A stretch of DNA of 64,000 bases from Gracilaria gracilis (taxonomy: Eukaryota > Rhodophyta > Florideophyceae > Gracilariales > Gracilariaceae): contig JARGSG010000110.1 of NCBI GenBank assembly GCA_030374805.1, forward strand, positions 124,001 through 188,000, given 5' to 3'. Below the pieces are notes generated by a model that made no database searches, was not told the DNA's origin, and saw only the letters and a program-made list of their open reading frames with translations. Made by a program: the position numbers and the translations under genes. Shown piece after piece: positions 20,241 to 31,837 of this stretch. Numbering within the stretch: position 1 is the first letter of the stretch; each line of letters opens with the position of its first letter.

Positions 20241-22931
20241 ATGGAGGTCGTGAATGTGTTGTGCAGTGATGACAGTTCCGCCAACCTCACGTCTGCTTCT
20301 CAGAAACTTGAAAGTGACCCCCGTGGTGTAATACTGTTCCAAAAGAATAACGATTTGTATCAGATAACTCGGAATATTTCTGCTCGACATTGCCGTGTTT
20401 TCGAAAAGCCGCCACCGTATCTGCCAGTTTCACCTGAGGGGTTTGCTTCTTTTGTGAATTTGGAAGGGTATGGTTTGCAAGCTGATACATTCATTGAATT
20501 TTCTCCGTACTCAATGCGTTCGAAGGTTTCAAAGGATTCAACTTTACATATTTTTGGAAACAAGATTCCAGTAATGAGGCGAACATTCAGTTGTTCAGGA
20601 ATTAAGTGTTGTAGCACTAGCCTTAATGTGTGTAAGAGAGGACATGATGGTATCTGGAGTGGAAATGAAAGCTTAAGGAAGCTGGACCCCCGTTCCATTG
20701 CCGCGGTAGGAAATTTTGGAACTCAGTCTGGCGAACTTCATTCACTGGAAAGTTGTACAGGAGGTGCAAATGATGCACATTTGACGAGCAGTTCAGAATC
20801 TTACAAAACGTCAAATTTAATTCCAGCGTCTCGGATAAATGATAACCTAGGAAAACGTTCTCACACATTTTCTGGGTTATGCCATACAACCGAACCAAAC
20901 ATGTATAGAGATTCTCAGGCTGAGCCAAATAATTGTCCACGCCATTTGTAGGAAGCACAAAGTTGTGTTAGATGGAGTAATGAAACAGAAGTATTGGTGA
21001 GAAAACGAAGTGAAGCAGTCGATTATGAGAAAAGCCTTGCTCGCCAAGTCTTTTTCTTCGCGCAGAACGCCTTCCCTCTGATCTGCAAGCACGATTCATT
21101 CGTGTCTAGTTTGGATCAATTGGAAATGCTCCAACACGCGGCCGAACCTCAACGTCGAAGCCCAAACTGGGTGTTCAAGGTTGGAAAGATGAGATATAAC
21201 CTGGAGAAGAGCGGATCTGTTGCGAGTTCTAAGCTTCCCGACTTCATAGGGTGTTGTCAGTTTGGAAAGGAAGGTGTAAGGGATCCCAAGAAATGTTCTC
21301 TTGTTAAGATTCCTTCTCATTTGCAGGGCGCCAATCAAGATATGGTTAATGAAATGATCGCAATGGCGAAGATGGGCGTTTTCCCAGAAAGCCTAAGAAC
21401 TACTGGAGACTGCCCACCATACCCGTTGAGCACACGTGCGAGGTTCTGTACACGTTTTGTACATCTTCAGGAATCCCCACGTCTGGTGCACGTCAAATGT
21501 GAAGCAGAATATCATTACCTCTTCATGAAGCAACGTGAAGATGACAAATTCTTATCTTGGGCAGTTATAGTAGAGGTTGGGGTTCATTCTCACGCATGGC
21601 CAGTGATGAAGCCTCCACCGTCCTTGGTGAAGAACTTTGTGGTAGATCTTTGCAACCGTAACGACCTACTGAGTGGCAGCGTGATACTGCAGAAGGTTAA
21701 AGAGCGGTTTGGCTGCGCACCTTCGCCTTCCACAGTGAAGAGACTGCGGGGAAATGCCCACAAAACTATCCATCCCAAGGTAAGCTCTCTAGCTGCTTTG
21801 CTCAGCAGTATATGTCCTGGGCAGAACAACACCTTTGGAAACTGCTCTTATATATTATCAGTTGAGGATCAAAGATCGAACGACGATTTCCGTTTGACTC
21901 TGGACCAGAAAGGCTTGTCCATAATTTTCGGAGAGAAAATTCTCCTAGACAAAGCCGCCCAATATCCTCGGTTAGGATGTGATGGGACTTTCGGTATCGT
22001 AAATGCTCACGACGAAGATGGACAGGTGTTGCAATTCGAACTGGTATCAATAATTGCGAAGGACGAAATGACAGGCTGCATATATGCAGTCATGCACCAG
22101 CTCTGCACCAGAAAGACTACTGGGTCTCGTTTGCTTTTGTTTCGCGAGTTCGTGTCCCAGATGAGGCGGCGAGGTTTGGGTGATCCATTGAAGGCTTCTG
22201 GGCAAGACAGGTTGACAATGGCTACAGACTTCGAAACAACATATGCTTTTAGTTTGGCTACGGCTCTGGACGAAACTTTTAAGTCAGGTGCTGTTATTGA
22301 TTATATCAAAGCTGTTGCAGTCGGGTGCGATGTTCACGCCAAGAGATGTATTTTGGAAAAATGCGAAATCACAAACGAACGAAAGCTTTTTGAGTGGGCA
22401 ATTGGTACTCGAAATGTCTATTCTCGGGAAGAATGTGAGCAAGCGTTGAGCTTCATGAGAGGAATGGGATCCAAATGGGAAGCATTTGCCGACTGGCTTG
22501 CGAAGAATACATGTGCATACTTGCTCTGGTTTCAGAACCATTCTTGCTCAATTCCAATTGCAGAGAGGCACCGCGCCCTATTTTTCGATGCAAATCCGAA
22601 CGAAGCATATCACAATCGGATAAAATCGCTCCCAAAATTTGCAATGGCACATGGGAGAGGCCTTCAGATTCTTGATGCTTTACAACTCCTGAGAGAGCTG
22701 TATCAGTCGGATGCACAAAATCTTTTTATAGATGGCCCAATTTCCGGGTATCCAAAGCTCTCTAAACCTCAATGGAAGCGCGCTCAATCTAAAGGCAGGA
22801 AACGAAATGCAGCAGAGGTTATTGTTATTGAAGACAAAACTGTACCGGCATCACAACCGAAGAGGGCGAAGAAGAACCCAACCACTGCGAAAAAGGCCAA
22901 GACGACTAAAGGAAAGCAGAACCAAAATTGA
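20241..22931 (+). pseudogene. MULE-like transposase with one in-frame TAG
   Basis: A single 897-codon frame from ATG 20241, interrupted only by TAG at 20949-20951; the reading frame is otherwise intact. The part after the stop shows a Mutator-like DDE core: CDGTFGIV (first Asp), MATDFETTYAFS (second Asp), VGCDVHAKRC (the family's GC..H block) and NEAYHNRIKSL (candidate Glu). Upstream is a probable DNA-binding half (SCSGIKCC, then ARFCTRFVHLQ and VKCEAEYHY). The C terminus is Lys/Arg-rich, a likely nuclear-localisation tail. Mutator-like transposases cut and paste DNA between terminal repeats, but no such repeats were found by eye, so this may be a domesticated or decayed copy. The lone stop is one C-to-T change away from CAG; readthrough cannot be excluded. 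Confidence 0.65.
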
Positions 22932-24342
22932 ACTGCTTAACTCAAGGATACAAAACCTCGAAAGTTTGCTGCAGAAAGTTCTAGAAAAGAAGTAAATTGA
23001 TAGTAAAGGTTGTGGGGGGTTTTGGGAGAAGAGAAGTACATTGATAATAAAGGTTGTCGGGTTCTTTTCGTCTGCGTCCCATGAGAACCTTAAAGTTCTC
23101 TTCCTCTCTTGTAATAGTATGGAAGGAAATAAGATAAAGGATTTGACCCAAAACATAACCAATATAAATATCGTTTTGTATAGCTCTCAAAATATATTAT
23201 GTGATTAGAATGTAAATCAATAAGATATTGTTTAAAACTTCAGGAACAAAATATGGGGTGAGGGTTTCTGAGAGGGAAATCGATCCAAGAAATATATATG
23301 AGGCTCGTCTTATATATGATGCGAAAACAAGAGGCGAAGTAAAAAATATATACGACCAGAAAGCCTACAAGAATATATACGTAGAAAGTGAGAAAAACCT
23401 ATATAATATGTACGATATTAATGTGTTGTTAACTGCAAAAAGTATTTTGATTTATATTGAACGGGCATTGAAATATATATGCGCTAAAGCTCTACGAGAT
23501 AAGACGGTATTTGTTTCTCTAATTACTACTTTCTGGTACTGCCTGAAGTGTAGCAGGGTTTTGGATTACCTTTTTCGGATCGGAAATGTACATGTACTGT
23601 AGTGGGTCCTTCTTTTGTTATGGAATTGAAAATTTTCATTTTTGTACCTTACTTGTGAGATATATATAACATATGGAGTAGATGATAATCTTTTCTAAAA
23701 GACAAAAATTTTTAAGATTGAGACCTTACAATTCTGTAGAAAAAGATATGTTTCTCATGTATAATATTACATTACCGGGAATATAATACAAGTAATTGGA
23801 AATAGGAAAGTAATTATGCCTTTAGTTTTTCTTATGAGACTAATTATTTTTTTTGCCCATAATATTCAGTATTTATGTAAGAAGAATGTCGTGTATATAT
23901 ATGTTTTTGATGACCTTTCCTCTTATAAATGCTCACTCATCAATTTCTTTTATAGGGTACTTAGAACTTAATCTTTTTTCGTAAGACCTTTAAATTCTAT
24001 ATGATGATCTCAGACATAAGACTTGTATAATAAACTAGATCAGAAACTTCTCGGATGGTGATAACTACTCTACTACTACGCAATGTTGTGGAAGCCAGGC
24101 ATGCGTTTCTTAGATAAATTTTTTGAAAACAAATAAAGTTGTGTAATTTCTTTTCGAATCAGTCTATCATTCCTAGTTTTCAATTCATTTCAAAATATTC
24201 TGCCTATAACGTCCAATATTTGAAATTATTGCAAGTGCTGGAAACTCTCTGGTACGCAACGGTCTTAAAAAACGGACTTCAAATAGCCCAGATTCAAGAC
24301 TCTCCTCCTCGAACAATCCTCCATCACCGCCATTAGCACAAG
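22932..24342. other. AT-rich intergenic tract with short repeats
   Basis: No supported gene. Near the start two imperfect copies of AAGTANATTGATARTAAAGG lie about 45 bp apart (about 22990 and 23035). A 124-codon plus-strand frame (23228-23602) rich in Ile, Tyr and Asn contains repeated ATATATA words; it looks like AT-rich noise. It should include the promoter of the zinc-finger gene at its right edge. Confidence 0.5.
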
Positions 24343-25548
24343 ATGGCACGGAAGGCAGGCGCTCGCGACCGCCGTGCCCCAGCCCGACAACACGATAATA
24401 TCGAGCAAACGCCGCCGGGAGGCGCCTCACGGCACGTTTCTGGCAGCCGTAATGCTGTCGAAAAAACTAAGCCCCCGGGTGCCAAACGCTCCCGTACAGC
24501 ACGGCTCTCAGTTCCGGTTTCGGTGGCTAGGCCTCGCAAGAAGATTGCGAAGAAGTCTTTGCGTGCACGAAATTTGGAGGCCTCCTCCTCCGGAGCCCGG
24601 CCGAAAAAAAAGACCCCGAGGAAAGATCCTCGTATTCACACTCGCCGAATAATCATTTTGAGCTCATCCGAAGATGGTTCAGATATTGGGCCTGCCCCGT
24701 CTCCAGTAAACACAACGCCCCGTTTCGACTCTTTAGATCTGGGTGAGGAGGTTGGTTCTCCACCACGGGATGCTATTGGCCCGTCTTCTGCGTCTTCTAG
24801 CTGTGGTGCTGTGGTTGTGTCTACTTTTACAGCTCCTACTGCTGTTGCCTCTGATCCCCCGCTTCATCGCTCGTCTCCGTCAACTGCTTCTCCCGTTGCT
24901 GGTGCTTGCCATTCCTCCGCGTCCCGCCGTCCTAACCCTACAGCCGCAGCCCCTACTATGGGGAAAATTGTTCCTGCGGCTTCCGCGCCTCCTGGTCCCA
25001 CGTCATCCCCAACGTTGGCGCGTTCAGTGAAGAAGGTGTCTTACGTGGGGGATGATGTGCATGGCAACCATTTCGTGGAGGTGGTTCGTGTGGAACGATG
25101 CCTTGCAGCTGTAGCCTGTTTGTGTACAGACGACAGCTGCACGGGATCTGTTCGTGTCGGCACGTATGGCTACCTTGCTGAAGATGCAAGCAAGAAGTGT
25201 CTACACTGCGACACCGGTAAGGAGAAAGGGTTTTCCAATGCGGCGGAGTTGGGCAACCACCTGCGCAACTCCAAAGCTTGTCGACTTGCTCGAGGTGTGC
25301 TTGTTTCATCTTTGACACCAAAAGAGAGATTAGGATCGGGTTTACAGGAGGTTATTAATCAAACGAAGTTTAAGAAGAAGAAAGGTGGAAAGCTACGTTT
25401 TTTCTGCAAGCATTGCAAAGTAAACTACAGTTACAGCGAGCGCTGGAACCACTGCGCTAAGTGCTGGTTAGATATCTACCAAGTAGCGCAATTGCCAGAC
25501 CCCATAGAAGATATTGACGCCGTAGACCCTGAGCACAATGCTCACTAA
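24343..25548 (+). CDS. Lysine-rich nuclear-type zinc-finger protein of unknown function
   Basis: 401 residues, true ATG, uninterrupted. The N-terminal 230 residues are Arg/Lys/Ser/Pro/Ala-rich and disordered-looking, with several basic patches and the sequence IIILSSSEDGSD, a textbook SUMO-interacting motif (hydrophobic core followed by Ser/acidic). The C-terminal third has two cysteine clusters: CLHC with a following H and C (residues 286-313), and FCKHC followed by NHCAKC (about 354-375), each able to bind zinc. I do not recognise the family. It could be a chromatin-associated host protein or an accessory gene of a transposon, since it sits between a transposase and a repeat tract. Codon use is GC-rich compared with the AT-rich DNA directly upstream. 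Confidence 0.6.
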   Translation: MARKAGARDRRAPARQHDNIEQTPPGGASRHVSGSRNAVEKTKPPGAKRSRTARLSVPVSVARPRKKIAKKSLRARNLEASSSGARPKKKTPRKDPRIHTRRIIILSSSEDGSDIGPAPSPVNTTPRFDSLDLGEEVGSPPRDAIGPSSASSSCGAVVVSTFTAPTAVASDPPLHRSSPSTASPVAGACHSSASRRPNPTAAAPTMGKIVPAASAPPGPTSSPTLARSVKKVSYVGDDVHGNHFVEVVRVERCLAAVACLCTDDSCTGSVRVGTYGYLAEDASKKCLHCDTGKEKGFSNAAELGNHLRNSKACRLARGVLVSSLTPKERLGSGLQEVINQTKFKKKKGGKLRFFCKHCKVNYSYSERWNHCAKCWLDIYQVAQLPDPIEDIDAVDPEHNAH

Positions 25549-25549
25549 T

Positions 25550-26790
25550 AAATGCACTCGAAGCAATCTCGACATTGCTTTCGAATCGTTTGTTGTGTAC
25601 ATGTCGACTTTCCCGGCGGCAAAAATCGGGAGTATGGAAAGAACGGCGGCGGCGGAGTGAGCAGCGCGGTGGCGACAGAGCGCTTCTGCGTGCACAGGCG
25701 GCGAAGGGCGGCGACGGTGGTGGAGGGCGGTGCGGCCAGCTGCGGCGGCGCGGGCGGCGGCGGCAGCGGGGAGGGATGCGGGGGTGGCATAGCGCCTCTG
25801 TCAGCAGCGACGGTGGAGGGCGGCGCGGTGGTGCCAGTGGTAGATGCAGTGGGCTTTGGTAGCACAGTGGTTTTGCGGCGCGTTCATGGCAAAGGGCATC
25901 AGGGGAAAGAATTGCGGGGCAGGCGGAGAGCGGCGAGGTGGTGGCCGAGCAAAGAACCGTGGCAGGGGCGGGACGTGGGGGTGGCAGAGCGCATCTTTCG
26001 GCGGCGCCGGCCGCGGCAGAGGGACGTGGGGGCAATAGAGCGCCTGTGCCGGCTGTGCGCGAGCGGCATGCGGAGGGCGACAGAGCGCCTCTCCCAGTGG
26101 CGGCAGCTCTGCCGGCGGTGGCAGTTGAGGGCAGCGCTGCCGGCGGCAGTGGCTCTACCCGCGGCAGCGGTGGAGGGCAGGGCGAGCGGCGGCGGGAGGA
26201 AGCGGGGGCGGCAGAGCGCCTCTGCGGGCGGCGTTGGCTTTGCCCCCTGCCACGGTAAATGGCGAGAGCGCCTCTGCCAGTGGCGCACGAGCGGCGGTGG
26301 AGGGCGGGGCGAGTGGCGGCGGAACGAAGCGGGGACGGCAGAGCGCCTCTGCCGGCGGTGGGGGCTCTGACCCCTGCAACGGTAGAGAGCGGCGCGAAAG
26401 GCGGCGGAGGGAAGCGGGGGCGGCAGAGCGTTTCTGCCGGTGGCGCCCGAGTGGCGGCGGCGGCAGAGAGGCGGCAGAGCGCTTCTGCCGGCAGCGGTGG
26501 CTTTGCCCCCTGCGATGGTAAATGGCGAGAGCGCCTCTGCCGGTGACGCGCGAGCGGCGGTGGAGGGCGGGGCGAGTGGCAGCGGAACGAAGCGGGCACG
26601 GCAGAGCGCCTCTGCCGGCGGTGGGGGCTCTGACCCCTGCAACGGTAGAGAGCGGCGCGAAAGGCGGCGGAGGGAAGCGGGGGCGGCAGAGCGCCTCTGC
26701 CGGTGGCGCCCGAGTGGCGGCGGCGGCGGCGGAGAGGCGGCAGAGCGCCTCTGCTGGCGAGGAGCGCTTCTGCTGGCGGGGGACTTCAGG
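25550..26790. repeat. GC-rich hairpin-repeat tract with a 263-bp tandem duplication
   Basis: About 1.2 kb of very GC-rich DNA built from variants of GGCAGAGCGCCTCTGCC, a 7-bp stem with a CGC loop; I count about 15 copies or near copies (for example near 26211, 26261, 26337, 26422, 26471, 26524, 26600, 26685 and 26738). A larger unit of about 263 bp is duplicated in tandem (26235 onward and 26498 onward). Both strands stay open for hundreds of codons because stops are rare at this composition; the minus strand reads Pro/Ala/Arg with a recurring AEALCR. No coding claim is made. Confidence 0.85.
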
Positions 26791-28641
26791 AGGTCGGGAG
26801 AAAAGAAAAGGACGACGACGGCTGTTGCATTACAGTCATTGGGACTCACCCACGTTTAATGTTTTTACTTTCGGTTGAATTGGGGTGGTGGTAGGTGGGG
26901 TCCAGGGTCGCGCTGAGAGCCCCACCGGTTTTCACTCATATAAACTATAAGTAAAAGTTTTCACTTTTTCAAAAAAAACACTTCGTCCTCACCTCCGTCG
27001 TCCCTCCTTTGATGGCGTTAACCAAAGTCGCCCATCACATGTACACAGCAACCGAGCTGGAGCATTCTTTTACAAACGTCAAAACAATCTGTATACAGTG
27101 GCCCCGTCAACAGACCCTCTTCGTAAAGCAGGAAACAGAGTCCAAAATTGTGCCCGTCTTGTACTTTGTGAGTCGGAAAGCAAACGCTACTTTTGATCTT
27201 TTTGAGAGTAGAAAACTGTTCTCAGAACAGTGAAAAAATTTGACATTCAACTTCTTAACGGCCAAAACTGCACATTTCTCACTAATCTGTTTGACCTTTC
27301 AAACCGCCAAAAAGAGTGTTCTCTTGCTCCTTGCAGTTTGAAGGATTTATATTGTCTTTTTAACAGTCTACAAACTGATAATGTTGACACAGCAGTTGTA
27401 TAACCGTTACCGGCCAAAAATATTGACCATCAGCAGAGTAAAGAAGCGCAAGTGCAAAATTTGCAGGAAGTAGATCCCGTATCACCAGCACCCTGTTCTG
27501 ACCAGTCAGTGACTGTTCATGATCGTGCGTGGAACACGAAGGAAATCTGTAGCCCTATCAATGGATGCATGCAATTGCAGTCGTAGACGGTTATTAGTGT
27601 AGCCGGAGATTTTATCTCACCACGTCATTGCTTGAGTACGATGACATTCATTGACTATTTTCTATGGATATTCTCCATTGGACATCTGTAGACTATTCTG
27701 GAGAAGCTGAACAAGAACTTGGAAAATTATGGCGCGTCTTCTGTAGTGCAACTCTTTTTGATGGGGGCGTCTGACTACTTAGTCATATTCCGACATGTCG
27801 GACGGGTGCTCTCAATAAAATTATATGAATACTATATGAATACTAACAACCACTGTAGTGGGAAGGACACGTAGGACACGGTTGAGCCAGGAGATTGGCC
27901 ACGTACACGTGGGACGAGCGCAATGGCGCGTGGATAATAACCACTATGCGTGGCCTTAACTTTGTTTGTTTATTTAATTACTTGTTGGCGCGAGCTCGCT
28001 ACTTAGCATGGCGGCTACCTCGCCACCATGCACAGTAAAGTTCGGACAACCAGAGTTGGCTCTATACTTCTTCGCCTTCGGCGGTCATCGGCTCCTTCCA
28101 GGAGAGAGGCTCCGTTGCCTACGGGTAGTGTATCCTCCCTGCGTCACCTAACAGGACCCATTCGTTGGAACGTTTTCCGCTTGTGTCGCGTTCGACCCTG
28201 TACAGAGATAACCTCGGTGTTTACTATAGCCTTTTCGCCTCTTTCCCCTTTTCGTTCTCTCCATCCTTCGCTCTCGCGGATCCCTTCTCTGTTTCCCCAC
28301 TTCCGTGGACTCGTGCCTCTCTCGAGGACCCGTTCACCCACACATGTGGTGGCAACACCGATCCTTGCTAAACTCTCTACGCCCGTCGTGACGGTTTGGA
28401 CTCGGCTTACACCCGACTCCGTCGTGCCTTGCCAGAGAGGCTCTGTCCGCTGACTACCCTCCTACGGAGGAAGATCTCGGACGTCTTCTTGGTGTCTTTC
28501 CAGCTCTGGCGTTGCACTACAAAGTGGTCTCCCGACTTAGAATCGAATATTTGGTTTACCACGTACTCGTGTGTGTTTTCTCTCTTTGAGGTTTCGTTGC
28601 TACGTCTGGAAGTTTTCCGTTGCATGGTTGGTTGAGAAATC
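26791..28641. other. Gene-free region before the giant element
   Basis: Only short unrecognised open frames. There is a direct repeat ATATGAATACT-ATATGAATACT at about 27823-27844. From about 28000 the sequence is pyrimidine-rich with a run of small frames, possibly the leader of the truncated frame that follows. Confidence 0.4.
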
Positions 28642-28800
28642 ATGTCTCGTAAACCGTCTGAGACTGAAGCTGCGGTTACTCGCAGTCGTTCCCACAGTGG
28701 TGGTGTCGCTGGGGATGATCGGTTCATCTCACGCATCTCCAGGCGTGCTGGCTGCACCCTTGGTGTGAATAATCCGTCCAAGACGTCGGGCCAACAACCG
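28642..28800 (+). pseudogene. Open frame truncated by the giant element's left end
   Basis: ATG at 28642 starts MSRKPSETEAAVTRSRSHSG and stays open for exactly 53 codons to the edge of the terminal repeat at 28801. The composition (Arg/Ser/Gly) gives no family. It may be the 5' part of a gene split by the insertion; a continuation beyond 53734 could not be proved, because the frame depends on the unknown target duplication. Confidence 0.3.
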
Positions 28801-28980
28801 CGTCGGTGTTCTCGGAATGCTAGTTTAGTATGCTAGATCGCTAGTTGTGAAAATGAAAGTCCGAAAAAACTAGCATTTTTGCAGTTTGCGCTAGTTGGCA
28901 AGGCAAAAAAAAATTTTTTTTGGAATTACGGTTCCGTTCAGTGCAGTTCAAACTTCATCTACTGGAGTTGAAGGCTAGTT
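28801..28980. repeat. Left terminal inverted repeat and subterminal GCTAGTT repeats
   Basis: The terminal repeat is 28801-28826. GCTAGTT or its complement occurs at 28819, 28840, 28869, 28890 and 28974. The same words and the same order of AT-rich spacers recur, inverted, at the right edge of the window (63880-64000). Confidence 0.85.
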
Positions 28981-29504
28981 TGCAGTTTCCCTGCCACCGT
29001 TCGTAACTTTACATTCACCACACTCGTCAAAAACACTCTAAAAAATTACGAACCCACCACCAGCGCTCCCTTATTCCAACCCTGCATTCGGATCCTGAGT
29101 CTCAGTTTCCCTAAATGTCAAGTTGAAGAACTCCAACGGAACACTCTCTCCATTCTCGTACACCCTCTCATTGTAGAGCAAACCCCAAAGAGGGTGCGTG
29201 TCCACCAGGATGTCCGAGTCCTGCTCCCACAAAAAGGCGAACTCAGAAGTAGAGCCCTCTGCCCGTGCGCGTGCCGCGTGGCAGCCGGGTGTAAACCGGA
29301 GACGGTACTGGAATAACCTGCGGAGGTGAAGAAGAGCGTGAGCCTAGAGAGGAATAACCGACGACGGGTCACGAGAGAACGAGCCTAGAAGTGGAGCGAT
29401 CGGTGCCGTAAGACGGTGTAATGCTCCTACGGGGAACCACACGAGCGACCCAACAGTATTTCCAATTTCACTCGAAACGGGGTCCATATTCATAGTCTGG
29501 CACG

Positions 29505-30706
29505 TCAGAGCTCAATGGGTAGAGCTCTATTATGAGAAACTTCATTGCACCGACATAGGATTGCCATTGCTCCACACCTAGCTTCAAACCGGCTTCCAAC
29601 CCCTTCCAGTCTCTTCTCCTCCTGCTCCTCCAGTATGCGCTCCGCCGTTCGAACAGCCGCCGACGCACTACCAAACCCAACTAGTGACGCTCTACCCGGC
29701 AGCTGCCGCGGCAGACACACCTCTCCTATCCTCGTCCACCATCACCCCACCCTTTCGCCTCTTCGTCAGCCTACTTCCCCCAACCTTCCCTCCATTTCCT
29801 TCTCCGCTCCTTCCCCTCACGCTCCCACCCCCACCACGGGAGCCAGGTGTCACCGGTGACCCTTTCTCTCTTCCCGCCTCCCTCCCAACGTCTCCTTCCC
29901 TCACCAGTTCCTTAACCTCCAACAACAATTGGCACGCCTTCTCCACCTGTCCCACTTGCGCCTCCAACACCCCCACACGTCCCCTCAGCCCCATATTCTC
30001 CCTTCTCAGCGTCACCATCTCCCTCCCAGCGCACACTACCATCCCACTCACATGCCTTCCAGTCCCCATTCCAGCCAACTTCATCCTTTTCCGAATCGTC
30101 GAAATCAAATCCATTGGCACCCCAATCTCCGACACTCTCTGCACCACCCCTCCCATCTCACCAACCATCTCAGAAAGCCAGTCGTCCAAATGCTCCTTCA
30201 GATCCCCTCCAAGCCTCCTCAACTGCTCGTCCATCTCCGCCGCAAACCTCATCTCCGGTCTTCCATCCCCCCACCCCCTCTACCCCCATCACTCCCACCT
30301 CCCTCTCCATTCCCACTACCCTCCTTCTCCCCATGCAAACCTTGTCCCCACCCTCCTCCTTCCTTCCCGGTTGCGTCTCTGGTACCTCCGTTCGGTGGAC
30401 CAGAGCCACTAGCTCCTCTTCCTCGACGTACCCATTCGACATCGCAGAAATAAACGGCGGTACACGATAACGAAGATAGATAAGAACAACCGAGATGAAC
30501 CCAACAGTTGCAGCACTCCCCCCCACTCCGCACACCCGTGGCTCTGTCGGCCACACACCCACTTGCGCGGCACAACTCTTTGTAGCCCATTCACATCCAC
30601 TCCTATTTCCCGCCATTCCACACAATTTCCATTTTTTTCCTAGAAATCTCCACATTTTCCCAACCTCGGTCCATACCATATCCCAATGAAACCCATGATG
30701 CACCAC
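29505..30706 (-). pseudogene. Left-end gene of the giant element (unknown; possible PHD finger), broken
   Basis: Minus-strand gene reading toward the left terminus. The clearest block is 29692-30252 (RFAAEMDEQLRRLGGDLKEH, then SEMVGEMGGVVQRVSEIGV and TGRHVSGMVVCAGREMVTLR), followed by a Gly/Arg-rich tail. The same protein block occurs at 63014-63290 in the second element, so it is a real element gene. Upstream, in another frame, ECCNCWVHLGC with nearby cysteines resembles part of a PHD zinc finger, which reads histone tails; the match is partial. Frame changes near 30250 and 29690 break the gene. The helical middle region may be a coiled coil. No enzymatic motif is seen. Confidence 0.55.
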
Positions 30707-31008
30707 CTCTCAAGTATCAACGGTACCATAAACTCTTACTTTCTATGCTTTATTTCACTGCATACCTTCTCATAAACACACTCTTTGACCCTACCTCCTC
30801 TGCAGCCCTGCTACCCATTTCTTTCCATAACCGAATCATACAAATCTTCTTATCCCCTGGAACACTTTTTTCTACGACCAAAACAACAGCCCAGTCGTGT
30901 ACTTAAAGCTTTCCCCACTCCTTAGAATGTAGACCACTTTCCTTTCACAGCTACAAGCACCCGACACCTTCCAAAAGCCCATACCTTCAATCAAACAAAC
31001 TCATCGCA

Positions 31009-31837
31009 ATGACCTCCCATTCATCTTCCCTCCGTTCTACAATCATCCCAGCTGTTGTCGTAGATAGAGGCCGTATTGGCACCATGCTTTACAACAATGA
31101 TTCCCCTCAGGACACCTTTCTCTCCATCGAAGACTTCATTTTTGCAGAGTGCCTTCCCCAAGGTCCAATCTTCTTCTGTGGCAGGAACGACCTTCTCGAA
31201 AAAGTAATTCTATCTTGTCCAGCACCACGAGCAGAAGACTTGGTCTTCATCCTGAATGGTCACATTCTTCCCATCCTTTCCCAACACGGAATTGAGCACT
31301 GCACACGAGCCGCTCTTTACATCGCCGTTCCCACTGTCGGCGCCGCCCCACAGGATGGTGTCACGCCTCTCTCTCCCAATGGTCTAACCACAGCCACCGG
31401 AAAGTGGGCTATGGAAATAGCTGAACGCCTCGACCACAGGTCTCACTTGCAGTATCGTCGACGAAAACACCTTTTCCAAGTCTTACTACCAAAAGCTCGT
31501 TTGGATCTCTTCCTTCAATCTCGTCGGTTCTTCATTTGGATTCGTTACCATGTATGAAGTGGCTACCAAGTACGAAACTATTGTCTCAACTATAATGAAG
31601 GAGCTTCTAGGCATAGTCACCTTCAACACAGGTCTCTCCTTCAATATTCCTTCTACAGTGGAATCACTTCTGGAATACGGCAGCACCCTTACTTCCTTCC
31701 CAGCTTCTTTCTCGGAGTATGAATCTAGAAATGCTTACTTCTATATCACCTCCGCAGATGAAAAACTAGTCGGAAGGCAGGACCCTGCCCCTTTCCGCAC
31801 CAACTATATCAACGTTCTTAGACATCAGATTCTCTAG
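31009..31837 (+). pseudogene. Ketopantoate-reductase-like NAD(P)-binding protein, one frameshift
   Basis: From ATG 31009 the protein begins with a Rossmann-like nucleotide site (VVDRGRIGTML) and continues GPIFFCGRNDLLEKVI, EDLVFILNG and SPNGLTTATGKWA, a pattern I associate with ApbA/PanE-like dehydrogenases of algae. At about 31440 the frame must change by one base; the next frame continues TTGLTCSIVDENTFSKSYYQ and KLVWISSFNLVG, the matching C-terminal half, to the stop at 31837. The two halves overlap, so this is one gene with a single-base break, or less likely a splice event. Its presence inside a transposon suggests captured cargo, or an older host gene overrun by insertions. The substrate cannot be stated. 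Confidence 0.5.

Noticed and set aside
25457..26849. Long Pro/Ala/Arg-rich frames on the minus strand and Gly/Arg-rich frames on the plus strand
   Set aside because: Both strands are open because the tract is GC-rich and repetitive; coding cannot be told from chance.
29500..29580. tRNA-like D-arm sequence (CAGAGCTCAATGGGTAGAGC)
   Set aside because: No matching acceptor, anticodon or T arm could be folded around it.
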